Assembly: GCF_000375545.1 (NCBI RefSeq)
Contig: NZ_AQXF01000001.1
Coordinates: 670,893-734,892, forward strand
Length of the DNA: 64,000 nucleotides
Reading direction: 5' to 3'
Source: Kordiimonas gwangyangensis DSM 19435 = JCM 12864
GTDB taxonomy: Bacteria; Pseudomonadota; Alphaproteobacteria; Sphingomonadales; Kordiimonadaceae
Position 1 is the stretch's first letter. Each line of letters begins with the position of its first letter. Position numbers and translations under genes: made by a program. Of this stretch, positions 43,177-53,412 are shown one piece after another. Under the pieces are notes generated by a model. It did no database searches and was not told where the DNA came from. It worked only from the letters and a program-made list of their open reading frames with translations.

Positions 43177-44946
43177 ATGACAGACTTCAGTACGCTGGGC
43201 CTCAGCGCGCCGGTACTTCGTGCTATTGACGATCTCGGCTTTACCACCACCACCGAAATTCAAGCTGCCACCATCCCGACCTTGATGGCAGGCCAGGACG
43301 TTATTGGTATCGCACAAACTGGCGGCGGCAAGACCGCGGCATTTGTCGTGCCAATGATTGAGCGCCTGATGACCTATGAAGACAAGCCGAAAAGCGGCAT
43401 GCCGCGCGCGCTTATCCTTGCGCCGACACGCGAACTTGCCCTGCAGATTTCCGAGACCGTGAAAGCCCTCACCCGCTTCACCGAGCTCAAGAACTGCACC
43501 ATTTTCGGTGGCGCGCCTTACCGCACCCAGACCCATATCCTGCGCCGCGGCGTGGATATCCTGGTCGCGACCCCGGGCCGCCTTATTGACCACATGAAAC
43601 AAGGCAACATCTATCTTGATGAAGCCAGCTATTTCGTGCTCGACGAGGCTGACCGCATGCTCGACATGGGTTTTGTTGACGATGTACGCGGTATCGCAGC
43701 CAAAATGATGAACGACCACCAGTCGGTCATGTTCTCCGCCACCATGGATCACCGTATCCGTGAGCTTGCTGGCTCCCTATTGACCGACCCGGAGCATATC
43801 GAGGTCGCCCGCGAAGCAACGGTGGCAGACAACCTGACCCACAAGGTCCTGTTCGTGCCGTATGACAAGAAACATGACCTCCTGCTCCACATGATCGAAG
43901 AGCACAAGGTATCGAAGTCGCTCATCTTCGTGCGCACCAAGCGCGAAGCTGATGAGCTGGCAGACTATATGCTTGAGCAAGGCCTGAACGCCCAGTCGAT
44001 TCACGGCGACAAACAGCAGCGTCAGCGTGAGCGCATCATCCGCTCCTTCAAGACCGACCGCACGGATTTCCTCGTGGCGACAGACGTTGCCGCGCGCGGC
44101 ATCGACGTGAAGGACATCGGCCACGTGTTCAATATTGACGTACCAGTTGAAGCCGAATCCTACGTGCACCGCATTGGCCGTACGGCCCGCGGCGGCAAGT
44201 CTGGCGAAGCTTTCACCTTCTGCTCCAAAGGCGAATTTGGCCTTCTGAAAGCCATCGAACGCCTGATCAAGATGGAAATCGAGGTTGAGCAGAACAACCC
44301 GTTCCCGCTGGTGATCGAGCGCAAGAAGTTCAAGCCTTCAGCTCGTCCGGGTTCGCGCGGGGCCAAAGGCGGTTTCGGCAAAGGCAACTTTGCGAAAGGC
44401 GCCGGCAAAGGCAAACGCGGTGACAAACCGTTTGGCGACAAGCCATTCGCGAAAAAAGGCGAAGGCAAACGCTCTGGCGATTGGAAGACCGACGGTAAGC
44501 GCGATGGTGGCTGGAAAGCTGAAGGTAAGCGTGAAGGCGGTTGGAAGACTGAAGGCAAACGCGACGGTGACTTCAAGTCCGAAGCTAAACGCGAAGGCGG
44601 CTGGAAATCCGAGGGCAAGCGCGAGGGCAACTGGAAGTCCGAAGGCAAGCGTGAAGGCGGTTGGAAAACCGAAGGTAAGCGCGATGGCGACTGGAAAGGC
44701 GAAGGCCGCAAAGCCGAGGGCCGCAAGTCGGACGATGGCAAAACCTTCTCGAAGCCTGCTGGTAAATTCAGCCCCAAGGGCGGCAAAAAAGCTGGTGACT
44801 TCGCTGGTGGCAAACCGGGCGCAGCCAAGAAACATGCTGGCAAAGCCGGAGGCAAGCCAATGAGCAAAGCTGGCAAGCCCGCATTTGGCAAACCACGCAA
44901 AGCGAAGGTTGGCGGCAACCAGCCACTCAAGCGTCGCTCCGCTTAA
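43177..44946 (+). CDS. DEAD-box ATP-dependent RNA helicase with basic repeat tail
   Basis: 589 residues from the ATG at 43177, chosen because AGGA lies 5-6 bp upstream. The helicase core shows the Q motif (TEIQAATIP), motif I AQTGGGKT, motif II DEAD (VLDEADRMLDMGF), motif III SAT and motif VI HRIGRTARGG. From about residue 430 the C-terminus contains eight decapeptide repeats (GKREGGWKTE type) and then a Lys/Gly/Ala-rich end. The core resembles RhlE/CsdA-type helicases in RNA remodelling and ribosome assembly. The tail probably gives nonspecific RNA binding. Confidence 0.93.
   Translation: MTDFSTLGLSAPVLRAIDDLGFTTTTEIQAATIPTLMAGQDVIGIAQTGGGKTAAFVVPMIERLMTYEDKPKSGMPRALILAPTRELALQISETVKALTRFTELKNCTIFGGAPYRTQTHILRRGVDILVATPGRLIDHMKQGNIYLDEASYFVLDEADRMLDMGFVDDVRGIAAKMMNDHQSVMFSATMDHRIRELAGSLLTDPEHIEVAREATVADNLTHKVLFVPYDKKHDLLLHMIEEHKVSKSLIFVRTKREADELADYMLEQGLNAQSIHGDKQQRQRERIIRSFKTDRTDFLVATDVAARGIDVKDIGHVFNIDVPVEAESYVHRIGRTARGGKSGEAFTFCSKGEFGLLKAIERLIKMEIEVEQNNPFPLVIERKKFKPSARPGSRGAKGGFGKGNFAKGAGKGKRGDKPFGDKPFAKKGEGKRSGDWKTDGKRDGGWKAEGKREGGWKTEGKRDGDFKSEAKREGGWKSEGKREGNWKSEGKREGGWKTEGKRDGDWKGEGRKAEGRKSDDGKTFSKPAGKFSPKGGKKAGDFAGGKPGAAKKHAGKAGGKPMSKAGKPAFGKPRKAKVGGNQPLKRRSA
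44464..44703 (+). repeat. Eight tandem 30-bp repeats encoding decapeptides
   Basis: Eight in-frame 30-bp units begin at 44464 and each encodes a version of G-K-R-(E/D)-G-G-W-K-(T/S)-E. Codons differ between units while the peptide is kept, which argues for selection on the protein rather than recent duplication. Confidence 0.9.
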
Positions 44947-45477
44947 CTAGCGCGCGCGACCTAAAAAGAAAAAGCTGAACAGGAAGGCCGGCTGGCCTTC
45001 CTCGTTTGCGGCAGGCAGGTCAAGCACTTCAAATGACCGGTGATCCTGCCCCTCGAACGGGATAACACCCGAATAGCGGCCATAAGCCCCACCCGCCCTG
45101 ATCGCCTTGAAATAATCGGCATAATCATCAAACGTCACATGCGGCAGACCTGAAAACAGGTCGCCCGCCTTCAGGCGACGGCCAAACATGTCCATCACCC
45201 TGTCGCCAATGATGCGGAAGCGAAGGTCGCCATTCTCAAGCAGGTCCGACACGACCATACGGGCATGCCAGCCAACAAAATGCTGGAATTTGAGTGCTTT
45301 TCTGGGCGGTATTACACCACCCGCCCAAAGGGGCGTCACGCTTTCAAACCGGCAGAGCGCGGCATCAACGGCGCTATTGGCCTCAAGGTCTGCCAGACCG
45401 TGAGTGCGCGCCTGATAATCGTCCTGCCGCAAGCGGCTTGACGAAGCGCCTTTGCTATCACCCACTTCTGGCTTCAT
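44947..45477 (-). CDS. PAS_5-like sensory domain protein (paralogue 2)
   Basis: 176 residues from the ATG at 45475-45477; an earlier in-frame ATG at 45537 overlaps the next gene and is less likely. The region PPRKALKFQHFVGWHARMVV (residues about 76-95) matches PSRKAFTFQDLRGWHASFFL of paralogue 1 at the P-RKA-FQ-GWHA positions. LRFRIIGDRVMDMFGRRLKAGD is the typical PAS_5 core with the D-FGR-L motif, and the C-terminus contains SFEVLDLPAANEEGQPAFLF. It has no output domain. Its stop lies directly after the helicase stop codon. Confidence 0.65.
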   Translation of the reverse strand: MKPEVGDSKGASSSRLRQDDYQARTHGLADLEANSAVDAALCRFESVTPLWAGGVIPPRKALKFQHFVGWHARMVVSDLLENGDLRFRIIGDRVMDMFGRRLKAGDLFSGLPHVTFDDYADYFKAIRAGGAYGRYSGVIPFEGQDHRSFEVLDLPAANEEGQPAFLFSFFFLGRAR

Positions 45478-45529
45478 ACTGATGTGACTTTCCCGAGTCC
45501 CCGTTGACTGTGCAAGATAGGACCAAGCT

Positions 45530-46798
45530 ATGAACAAATGGTTAGCCGTAGCCCTTACCCTAAGCCTCGCAGCACCATCGCTGCCCGCCGCCGGGGAAGA
45601 TGAAGCGTCATTTGAAGCCAGTCAAGCAGCCCGCGCAAAAGGCGGAGAGGCCTTCCGCGCTGGTGAACTGGCTGCCGCGCTCAAAGCGATGGAGGAAGCA
45701 CTGGCGTTCCGCCCCACACACCCGGGCCTTCTTGGCAATGTGGCATATCTTGCAGCGTCAACCGGCGACGGCCAGCGCGCGGCTGAAGCACTGCGGGCCT
45801 ATGCGGCGCTTGGCCTGGTTCCTGGTGATGAAATTCAGGCCAAAGTGAAGGAAGCTGTCGCCTATGATGCATGGCAAACACTCCAGGATGCCTTCGCCCG
45901 AAATACCCGTACGATCGGAACTGCTGACATCGACACGCCGCTACCCGCGGACCTGCGCCTCGTAGAAGGCATCGCCATGGCAGAGGACGGCACCCTTTAT
46001 GTCGGTACCGTGGTGTCTGGCGGCATCTATCGCATGAACGGCCATAAAGCGACCATGGTGGTTGATGCCAGAGACCATGAGTTCGGTAGCTTCTTTGGCA
46101 TGGCCATGCATGACGGCAGCCTTTACGCGACCTTCGCGCGGGTCGAGCAGACACCCGGCTTTGTACCGGGCGAAGGCCAGACAGGCCTTGCCAAAATCAA
46201 CCCGGAAACGGGCGATGTGATCACCGTCTGGACCTTGCCGGACGGCACCGAAGGCCAACAACTCGCTGATCTGACCATCACATCAGACGGCACCATCTAC
46301 GTGAGCGACGCCCAGGGTAAAAAGATATACCGGGTTGAAGGTGACACACTGCTGCCTGCCTTCAACCACAAGGGTTTCATGAGCCCGCAGGGCATGGCCG
46401 ACCTGCCGGGTAAAGGCCTCTATATGGCCGACTATGGCCGCGGCATCTGGAAGCTTGATGAAAAGTCAGGCGAGGCGACTTTATTGGATACCCCAGCAGA
46501 CACATCTCTTCTTGGGATCGATGGGCTGGTTGCTCATAACGGCCGCCTGATCGCGATCCAGAACGGCGTTACGCCGCAGCGTATTATAGAGATACACATG
46601 GATGGTGATGCCATCACCGGCACCACGGTGCTGGCGCAGGGGCTTGAGGGCTGGGATGAACCTACGCTTGGTGTCAGCGGCAAACACGGCATCTACTATA
46701 TTGCCGCAAGCCAGTGGCCCAAATACGGAGAGAGCGGCGCTATCCGCCAAGGGATGGAGCCACCTGCCGTGACACCGGTGATGCTAATCAGGGATTAG
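45530..46798 (+). CDS. Secreted SMP-30/gluconolactonase-like beta-propeller with TPR-like N-terminus
   Basis: 422 residues. The signal peptide spans about residues 1-20. Residues about 25-125 are helical and TPR-like (AFRAGELAAALKAMEEALAF). The rest is a six-bladed propeller of SMP-30/NHL type with repeated GTLYVGTVVSGGIYRMNG and GTIYVSDAQGKKIYRVEG blades. Such folds in lactonases bind a divalent metal, but the metal-ligand residues are not clearly placed, so enzymatic function is unproven. Its last 11 bases overlap the convergent small membrane-protein gene. Confidence 0.75.
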   Translation: MNKWLAVALTLSLAAPSLPAAGEDEASFEASQAARAKGGEAFRAGELAAALKAMEEALAFRPTHPGLLGNVAYLAASTGDGQRAAEALRAYAALGLVPGDEIQAKVKEAVAYDAWQTLQDAFARNTRTIGTADIDTPLPADLRLVEGIAMAEDGTLYVGTVVSGGIYRMNGHKATMVVDARDHEFGSFFGMAMHDGSLYATFARVEQTPGFVPGEGQTGLAKINPETGDVITVWTLPDGTEGQQLADLTITSDGTIYVSDAQGKKIYRVEGDTLLPAFNHKGFMSPQGMADLPGKGLYMADYGRGIWKLDEKSGEATLLDTPADTSLLGIDGLVAHNGRLIAIQNGVTPQRIIEIHMDGDAITGTTVLAQGLEGWDEPTLGVSGKHGIYYIAASQWPKYGESGAIRQGMEPPAVTPVMLIRD

Positions 46799-47096
46799 CG
46801 GAGTATTTGGACTCGGCTACGATGTCATAATGATCGGCGAAGAGGAGCCGTTCATAAACACCGACATGGACCGGATAGCCGGGTTTGAAGAAGAAAGGTG
46901 TCAGCGTTTCAATTCGCTCTAGCCTACCGTCTTTAAATTTGACGGTAATGGCGCGCCAACCGCCCTCAAGATCCTCGAGCGACACCACTTCGGCTGTCAC
47001 CACCCGTGTTGGTACTTCAGGCAGCCGGAATGTGAACCATGCTGCCAGCACCACAATCAAAAGCGCGGCCGCAAGCCGCCATCCCGGTACTTTCAT
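46788..47096 (-). CDS. Small membrane-anchored protein, function unknown
   Basis: 102 residues from the ATG at 47094-47096, which overlaps the queG stop in an ATGA junction and supports this start. A membrane anchor lies at about 6-25, followed by a beta-rich region (about 38-90). No family is recognised. Because it is coupled to queG, it may be translated with it, although no role in queuosine synthesis is known to me. Confidence 0.6.
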   Translation of the reverse strand: MKVPGWRLAAALLIVVLAAWFTFRLPEVPTRVVTAEVVSLEDLEGGWRAITVKFKDGRLERIETLTPFFFKPGYPVHVGVYERLLFADHYDIVAESKYSANP

Positions 47097-48139
47097 GCCT
47101 TCCCCCCAAGCTGCGCCTTGGCCCACAGGGCTGCGTCGCGCACCACTTCGCTGGCATCATGGCAAAGATTGTTGACCGCTGGCAAGTGGCCCGTGTTGCC
47201 CGAATTACCGATGGCATAAAGCACATTGCGCACAAAACGGTCACGGCCGATGCGTTTGATTGGGCTGCCGGAGAAGACTTCGCGGAAGCTTGCGTCATCC
47301 AGCACCACCAAGTCACTGAGCGCAGGCGCGCCCAGTTCCACACGGGCATGGAAGGCGGCCTCATGGCTTGCTTGCGCAAACTTGTTCCACGGACAGGCGG
47401 CGAGGCAATCATCGCAACCATAGATGCGGTTGCCAAGCGCGCGGCGGAATTCCTCCGCGATCGGGCCTTTGTGTTCAATCGTGAGGTAGGAAATGCAGCG
47501 CCGCGCATCAATCTGGTAAGGCGCGGGGAAAGCGTCCGTCGGGCAGGCCTCGATGCAGGCGCGGCAGGAGCCGCACTGGTCGCGGTGCGGGCTATCGTGG
47601 GCCAGATCCATATCGGTATAGATTGCCCCCAGGAACAGCCAGCTGCCAAACTCGCGGCTGACCATATTGGTGTGCTTGCCCTGCCAGCCAAGACCTGCAG
47701 CGGACGCCAGCGGTTTTTCGGGCACCGGTGCCGTGTCGACAAACACCTTCAACTCGCAGCCGTACGTCTCCACAATCCAGCGCGCAAAAGCCTTGAGGCG
47801 TTTCTTGATGATGTCGTGATAGTCCTTGCCGCGCGCATAGACGGAGATGTTGCCGTATTCGGGCGCATCTAATAGCAGGCGTGGGTCATCTTTGGGGCCA
47901 TAGTTGACACCGAGCATGATGGCGGACTTCGCATTCGGCCACAGCGCGCGCGGGCTGGCACGGTGATGCAGGCGGGTTTCCATCCATTCCATGGTGCCGT
48001 GGCGGCCTTCGGCGACAAAACCATGCAGCCATTCGGCCACGTCATCGCGCAATTCAGCCTCGGTAATGCCGAAGGCATCAAACCCGAGCTCGGTCGCTTT
48101 GGCTTCAAGCTCGGCGCGGATATCGCCGGGCCCAGCCAC
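47093..48139 (-). CDS. queG: Epoxyqueuosine reductase QueG
   Basis: 348 residues from a GTG at 48137-48139; no closer good start exists. The cobalamin-binding N-terminal domain is followed by two 4Fe-4S motifs: [12 protein letters not shown] (about residues 190-201) and the [11 protein letters not shown] motif (about 244-254). A HEAT-like C-terminal helix region completes the enzyme. QueG reduces epoxyqueuosine to queuosine in tRNA, the last step of the pathway, and uses cobalamin. This is one link to the corrin theme with CobS/CobT in this window. It directly follows the glutathione transferase gene. Confidence 0.95.
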   Translation of the reverse strand: MAGPGDIRAELEAKATELGFDAFGITEAELRDDVAEWLHGFVAEGRHGTMEWMETRLHHRASPRALWPNAKSAIMLGVNYGPKDDPRLLLDAPEYGNISVYARGKDYHDIIKKRLKAFARWIVETYGCELKVFVDTAPVPEKPLASAAGLGWQGKHTNMVSREFGSWLFLGAIYTDMDLAHDSPHRDQCGSCRACIEACPTDAFPAPYQIDARRCISYLTIEHKGPIAEEFRRALGNRIYGCDDCLAACPWNKFAQASHEAAFHARVELGAPALSDLVVLDDASFREVFSGSPIKRIGRDRFVRNVLYAIGNSGNTGHLPAVNNLCHDASEVVRDAALWAKAQLGGKA

Positions 48140-48808
48140 TTAGAAATCCAGTTCCTGGTAATGTTTCGGCGGCGTGAGGCCGGTGATACGATCCGTGAGC
48201 AGCGCGCGGATCGAGCGGCGCGATTTCACCCGCACGTACCATTCTTTCACCATCGGCCACTGTTCCCAGTTGATGTCACCGAAATAATCGACAACCGAGA
48301 TGTGGGACGCCGCGGCCGCATCAGCCATGGTGAACTGCTGGCCCGCCAGATAGTGGCGGCGTTCGGCCAGATAGGTGATGTATTTGAGGTGAACCTTGAG
48401 GTTATGAGACGCGCAGCGGATCGCTTCCGAATCCGGCTCCCCCATGCCAAGGAAACGCTTGAACAGCTTCTCCGACACCGTATGGCGCGTGACTTCGGTG
48501 CCCACTTTGGAATGGAACCAGCCGGCGAGGCGCCTGATCTCATAGCGTTCATCCGCGTCGCCGATCAGCATCGGCGGCTCGGGGATCACTTCTTCAAGAT
48601 ATTCGGCAATTGCCATGGTGCCTGAATAGGCGTGGCCGTCATCCATCACCAGCACCGGCACTTCACCCGCGGGGTTGAGCGCAAGGAAGGCAGGCCTGCG
48701 TTCCCACTCCCGCTCCAGCTTCAAAGTGAAATCGACGCGCTTCTCGGCGAGAAGCACGCGCACAAAGCGAGCGGATGGACTAAGCCAGTGATGATAAAGT
48801 GTCGGCAT
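48140..48808 (-). CDS. Glutathione S-transferase family protein
   Basis: 222 residues with an N-terminal thioredoxin-like GST domain (SPSARFVRVLLAEKRVDF, then NPAGEVPVLVMDDG with the cis-Pro, and YSGTMAIAEYLEEV) and an all-helical C-terminal domain. The serine near the N-terminus (SPSARF) could be the glutathione-activating residue. It starts just upstream of queG and probably shares its transcript. Substrate unknown; this is a family-level call. Confidence 0.85.
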   Translation of the reverse strand: MPTLYHHWLSPSARFVRVLLAEKRVDFTLKLEREWERRPAFLALNPAGEVPVLVMDDGHAYSGTMAIAEYLEEVIPEPPMLIGDADERYEIRRLAGWFHSKVGTEVTRHTVSEKLFKRFLGMGEPDSEAIRCASHNLKVHLKYITYLAERRHYLAGQQFTMADAAAASHISVVDYFGDINWEQWPMVKEWYVRVKSRRSIRALLTDRITGLTPPKHYQELDF

Positions 48809-48886
48809 GGCGACCCCTTACATAACGTATGTTTCAGGGGTCGCCAATTCGGAATTTGCGTAACGCGTGCAATATATTTTTGTGCG

Positions 48887-51800
48887 TCAGGCTGTCAGCT
48901 TCTCGTCCACCGCTTCATCGCTGATTGGATGCTCGAGCCGGTTCACCATTTCCTTTGGCACAACCTGCCAGAACATGCCCTTTTTGGCGTCCCAGTTAGA
49001 GAGCACGGTCGCACCCCAGCGTGAATGGGTTTCCGCCACATGTTCCTCAATGAGCGCCTTGAGCACCGACTCCCAGTGTTCGCTGGCAAGGCGGCTATAA
49101 AGCACGGTGTCATTGTTGATGTGTTCTTCAAGCGTGCCTTCATCATCGAGCACGAAGGCCATGCCGCCGGTCATGCCAGCACCGAAGTTGTCACCGACGG
49201 AGCCAAGGATCACCGCTGTGCCGCCGGTCATATATTCACAGCCGTTGGCACCACAGCCCTCAATCACCACACTCGCGCCCGAGTTACGAACCGCAAAACG
49301 TTCACCGGCCTGACCGGCTGCAAACAGTTTGCCCGCGGTTGCGCCGTAAAGCACAGTGTTGCCGATGATCGTATTGTCTTTCGAATTGAAGGACGCCCGG
49401 TTCGATGGCCGCACCACGATAGTGCCGCCCGAGAGGCCCTTGCCCACATAGTCGTTGGCGTCGCCCGCGACTTCGAGCTTGAGGCCTTGTACCGCAAACG
49501 CGCCCAGCGACTGGCCCGCCGAACCACGCAGCCGCACGGTCACATGGTCAGGCCGAAGGCCATACATACCGAAAGTGCGCGTGATCTCGGACGAGAAGCG
49601 TGTGCCGATGGCGCGCAAAGTGTTCTGCACCGAATAGGTGAGCTGCATTTTCTCACCTTTTGTGAACACGGCCTTGGCATCCTCAAGCATGCGGGCATCG
49701 AGCGAATCCGGCACCTCGTTGCGGCCCTCAAGCGTGCAGACGGAGCGGTGCGAACGCCCGCCCACCTGCACGAGAAGCGGGTTGAGGTCGAGGTCATCAA
49801 GGTGTTCCGCACCGCGGCTGACCTGATGCAACAGGTCGGTACGGCCGATGATGTCATCAAGCTTCTCGACGCCGAGCTCCGCGAGGATTTCACGGGTTTC
49901 TTCGGCGATAAAGCTGAAGAGGTTCACAACCTTCTCCGCCGTACCGTCGAATTTCTTGCGGAGGTCCTCGTCCTGCGTACAGATGCCCACGGGGCATGTG
50001 TTCGAATGGCACTGGCGTACCATGATACAGCCAAGCGCCACGAGGGAAGCCGTGCCGACGCCATACTCCTCGGCGCCCAGCATGGCCGCGATCACCACGT
50101 CACGACCGGTGCGGATGCCGCCGTCCGTGCGGAGCTTCACCCGGTGGCGAAGGCCATTGAGCGTCAGCACCTGATTGACCTCGGCGAGGCCGATTTCCCA
50201 CGGCGTACCGGCATATTTGATGCTGGTTTGCGGGCTTGCGCCTGTGCCGCCTGAATGACCACTTACCAGGATCACATCTGCATGCGCCTTCGCGACACCG
50301 GCTGCGATCGTGCCGATACCAGCCGAAGACACCAGCTTCACGCACACTTTGGCACGCGGGTTGATCTGCTTCAGGTCGTAGATCAGCTGCGCCAGATCCT
50401 CGATTGAATAGATATCATGGTGCGGCGGCGGGGATATAAGTGTCACGCCCGGTGTGGAGTGACGCAGTTTTGCAATCATCTCCGTCACCTTGAAACCGGG
50501 CAACTGACCGCCCTCGCCGGGCTTGGCGCCCTGCGCGATCTTGATTTCAAGCTCTTCACACGCGTTCAGGTATTCCGCGGTCACCCCGAAGCGGCCGGAG
50601 GCCACCTGTTTGATCGGGCTGTTGGCGTTATCGCCGTTCTCATAGGGCTTGTAGCGCTTGCTGTCCTCGCCCCCTTCACCGGAAACCGACTTGGCGCCAA
50701 TGCGGTTCATGGCAATAGCAAGCGTTTCGTGTGCCTCCACCGACAGTGCGCCAAGGGACATACCCGGCGTGATGAACCGTTTGCGGATCTGGGTGATCGA
50801 TTCCACCTCGTCGATCGGCATACCTTTTTCGGGGCGGCGGAAATCCATCAGGTCACGCAGATTCACCGGCGGCAGCTTGTGAAGCCCGCGGGAGTAGGTG
50901 AGATATTTGGCATAGTTGTCCTGCCCAACTGCTGACTGCAGCAGGTGAATAAGCTGGCCATCATGGGCATGAACCTCACCGCCACGGCGATAGCGGTAGA
51001 GGCCACCAATCGGCAGCACCAGCGCGTCATCCGCAAAGGCTTTGGCGTGCTGCTCCAGCACTTTTTTCTGGATACCGGCGAGGCCGATACCGGAAATTTT
51101 GGTCGGCATACCAGGGAAGAACTCCGCGACGAGCGAGCGCGAGAGCCCAAGCGCCTCGAAGTTGTTACCACCCCGGTAGGACGAGATGACCGAAATCCCC
51201 ATCTTGGAGAGGATTTTCAGCAGGCCCTGATCAATGGCCTCGGATGCGCGCCAGATGGCGTCATTGAGGCTCATGTCACCAAAGAGGCCTTTGGCGTGAC
51301 GGTCCGCGATGGCGTCCTGCGCCAGGTAGGCGTTCACGGTCGTAGCGCCCGCGCCGATCAGCACGGCAAAATAGTGCGGGTCAAGGCATTCGCTCGCGCG
51401 CACGTTCAGGCTGGTGAATGTACGTAGACCCTCGTTGAGAAGGTGTGTGTGCAGGCCGCCGGTCGCGAGGATCATCGGCACCGGCGCGCGGTCTTCGGTG
51501 ATATTCTCGTCGGTCAGGAACAGGTGGCCACGGCCCGCGCGCACGGCATCCTCAGCCTCGCGGCGGATACGGTCAATCGCTTCGCGGAGCGCGCCCTTGC
51601 CGCCATGTACGTCAAACGTACAGTCGATCACCTGGGCTGCGTCACCGAAGTGTTCAACGAGCGTGTTCCACTCACGGTTGGAGATCACCGGGCTGTCGAG
51701 CACGATGGCTCCCGCCTGCGTGTGGCCGCCATCAAGCACGTTGGCGAAGTTGCCAAAGCGCGTTTTGAGGCTCATCACCCTGTGTTCACGCAGGCTGTCA

Positions 51801-53395
51801 ATCGGCGGGTTAGTCACTTGGCTGAAATTCTGCCGGAAGAAATGCGACATGTTGCGGTATTTGGACGACAGCACGGCAAGCGGCGTATCGTCACCCATCG
51901 AACCGATGGCTTCCTTAGCCGTCGCCACCTGCGGATGCAGGATCAGCTCAAGGTCTTCATGGCTGAGGCCCGCCACAATCTGACGGCGCTTCAGTTCTTC
52001 GCCTTTAAACGCAGGCTCCTCTGGGCCACGGAAACCCGGCAGTTCATCAATACCGCGGATATCCTGCACCCAGTCCTCAAACGGCTGGGAGGCGGCCAGT
52101 TTGTCCTTGATTTCACGGTCGTGATAGAACTGGCCTTCCTGAAGGTCGAGCGCAATCATCTGGCCCGGGCCGAGGCGGCCTTTTTCCATCACATCTTCTT
52201 CGTCCACGACCACCATGCCGGTCTCGGACCCCACCACGAGGAAACCATCATTGGTGACGGTGAAGCGCATCGGACGAAGGCCGTTCCGGTCGAGGCCCGC
52301 GACAACCCAGCGGCCATCGGTGGCGGCGAGTGCTGCCGGGCCGTCCCATGGTTCCATCACCGAGTTTGTATAAGCATACATGGCGCGGTGCGCTTCGGGC
52401 ATGCTTTCCTTGTTGGTCCAGGCCTCGGGCACCAGTAGGGTTTTCACCATGGGTGCCGAACGGCCCGCGCGCACCATGACTTCATAAACCGCATCAAGCG
52501 CCGCGCTATCGGACGCCCCCTTCGGGATCACCGGTTTGATATCTTCCGAGTTTTCGCCAAAAGCGATCGAAGCCATACGAATCTGGTGGCTGCGCATCCA
52601 GTTCACGTTGCCGCGGATGGTGTTGATCTCGCCGTTGTGCGCCAGCATGCGGAAGGGCTGTGCGAGCCACCACTGCGGGAAAGTATTTGTGGAATAACGC
52701 TGGTGGTAGATCGCGAAGGAGGAGACAAAACGCTCATCCTCAAGGTCCGGGTAGAAGGTCGAAAGTTGTTCGGCCAGAAATAGCCCTTTGTAGATGACCG
52801 AACGGCACGAAAGCGAACAGATGTAGAAATCCCCCACCTGCGCGCGGATCACGGCGGATTCGATGCGGCGGCGCACAAGATAAAGCTCACGCTCAAACGT
52901 TTCTTCGTCCACACCTTTCGAGTTGGCGATCATGATCTGCTCAATCTCGGGGCGGGTGCTTTCGGCCTTTTGGCCAATCACATCGATATCGACCGGGACC
53001 TGGCGCCAGCCGTAGATGGTATAGCCAAAGGCAAGGATCTCTTTTTCCACAATCGTGCGGCAGACTTCCTGTGCCGACAGGTCGACGCGCGGCAGGAAGA
53101 CCATGCCGACAGCCAAACGGCCCTCCGCGGGCACGTGGCCGGTCGCGCGCACGTGTTCCTTGAAGAACTCCTGCGGGATTTCAACGTGGATACCCGCGCC
53201 GTCACCGGTTTTGCCGTCAGCGTCCACCGCACCGCGGTGCCAGATCGCCTGAAGCGCCTCGATCCCCATCAGCACCACACGGCGCGAGGGTTTGCCGTTC
53301 ATGGCTGCAACAAGGCCGACACCGCAGGAGGAATGTTCGTCCGCCGGGTCATAGAGGCCGATGGGGCCCGGTACATGCTCGTTATACATCTGCAT
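48887..53395 (-). CDS. gltB: Glutamate synthase large (alpha) subunit
   Basis: 1502 residues from the ATG at 53393-53395, with GGGAAG about 8 bp upstream; the longer frame to 53491 runs into gltD and is not protein-like. A 23-residue propeptide precedes the nucleophile Cys24 (HSSCGVG) of the glutaminase domain. Next come the central domain, the FMN-binding synthase domain with the 3Fe-4S ligands CIMVRQCHSNTCPVG, and the GXGXG C-terminal domain. With GltD it forms NADPH-dependent GOGAT (glutamine plus 2-oxoglutarate to two glutamate). It is 17 bp downstream of gltD. Confidence 0.97.
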   Translation of the reverse strand: MQMYNEHVPGPIGLYDPADEHSSCGVGLVAAMNGKPSRRVVLMGIEALQAIWHRGAVDADGKTGDGAGIHVEIPQEFFKEHVRATGHVPAEGRLAVGMVFLPRVDLSAQEVCRTIVEKEILAFGYTIYGWRQVPVDIDVIGQKAESTRPEIEQIMIANSKGVDEETFERELYLVRRRIESAVIRAQVGDFYICSLSCRSVIYKGLFLAEQLSTFYPDLEDERFVSSFAIYHQRYSTNTFPQWWLAQPFRMLAHNGEINTIRGNVNWMRSHQIRMASIAFGENSEDIKPVIPKGASDSAALDAVYEVMVRAGRSAPMVKTLLVPEAWTNKESMPEAHRAMYAYTNSVMEPWDGPAALAATDGRWVVAGLDRNGLRPMRFTVTNDGFLVVGSETGMVVVDEEDVMEKGRLGPGQMIALDLQEGQFYHDREIKDKLAASQPFEDWVQDIRGIDELPGFRGPEEPAFKGEELKRRQIVAGLSHEDLELILHPQVATAKEAIGSMGDDTPLAVLSSKYRNMSHFFRQNFSQVTNPPIDSLREHRVMSLKTRFGNFANVLDGGHTQAGAIVLDSPVISNREWNTLVEHFGDAAQVIDCTFDVHGGKGALREAIDRIRREAEDAVRAGRGHLFLTDENITEDRAPVPMILATGGLHTHLLNEGLRTFTSLNVRASECLDPHYFAVLIGAGATTVNAYLAQDAIADRHAKGLFGDMSLNDAIWRASEAIDQGLLKILSKMGISVISSYRGGNNFEALGLSRSLVAEFFPGMPTKISGIGLAGIQKKVLEQHAKAFADDALVLPIGGLYRYRRGGEVHAHDGQLIHLLQSAVGQDNYAKYLTYSRGLHKLPPVNLRDLMDFRRPEKGMPIDEVESITQIRKRFITPGMSLGALSVEAHETLAIAMNRIGAKSVSGEGGEDSKRYKPYENGDNANSPIKQVASGRFGVTAEYLNACEELEIKIAQGAKPGEGGQLPGFKVTEMIAKLRHSTPGVTLISPPPHHDIYSIEDLAQLIYDLKQINPRAKVCVKLVSSAGIGTIAAGVAKAHADVILVSGHSGGTGASPQTSIKYAGTPWEIGLAEVNQVLTLNGLRHRVKLRTDGGIRTGRDVVIAAMLGAEEYGVGTASLVALGCIMVRQCHSNTCPVGICTQDEDLRKKFDGTAEKVVNLFSFIAEETREILAELGVEKLDDIIGRTDLLHQVSRGAEHLDDLDLNPLLVQVGGRSHRSVCTLEGRNEVPDSLDARMLEDAKAVFTKGEKMQLTYSVQNTLRAIGTRFSSEITRTFGMYGLRPDHVTVRLRGSAGQSLGAFAVQGLKLEVAGDANDYVGKGLSGGTIVVRPSNRASFNSKDNTIIGNTVLYGATAGKLFAAGQAGERFAVRNSGASVVIEGCGANGCEYMTGGTAVILGSVGDNFGAGMTGGMAFVLDDEGTLEEHINNDTVLYSRLASEHWESVLKALIEEHVAETHSRWGATVLSNWDAKKGMFWQVVPKEMVNRLEHPISDEAVDEKLTA

Positions 53396-53412
53396 CTTCT
53401 GGCTTCCCTTCT

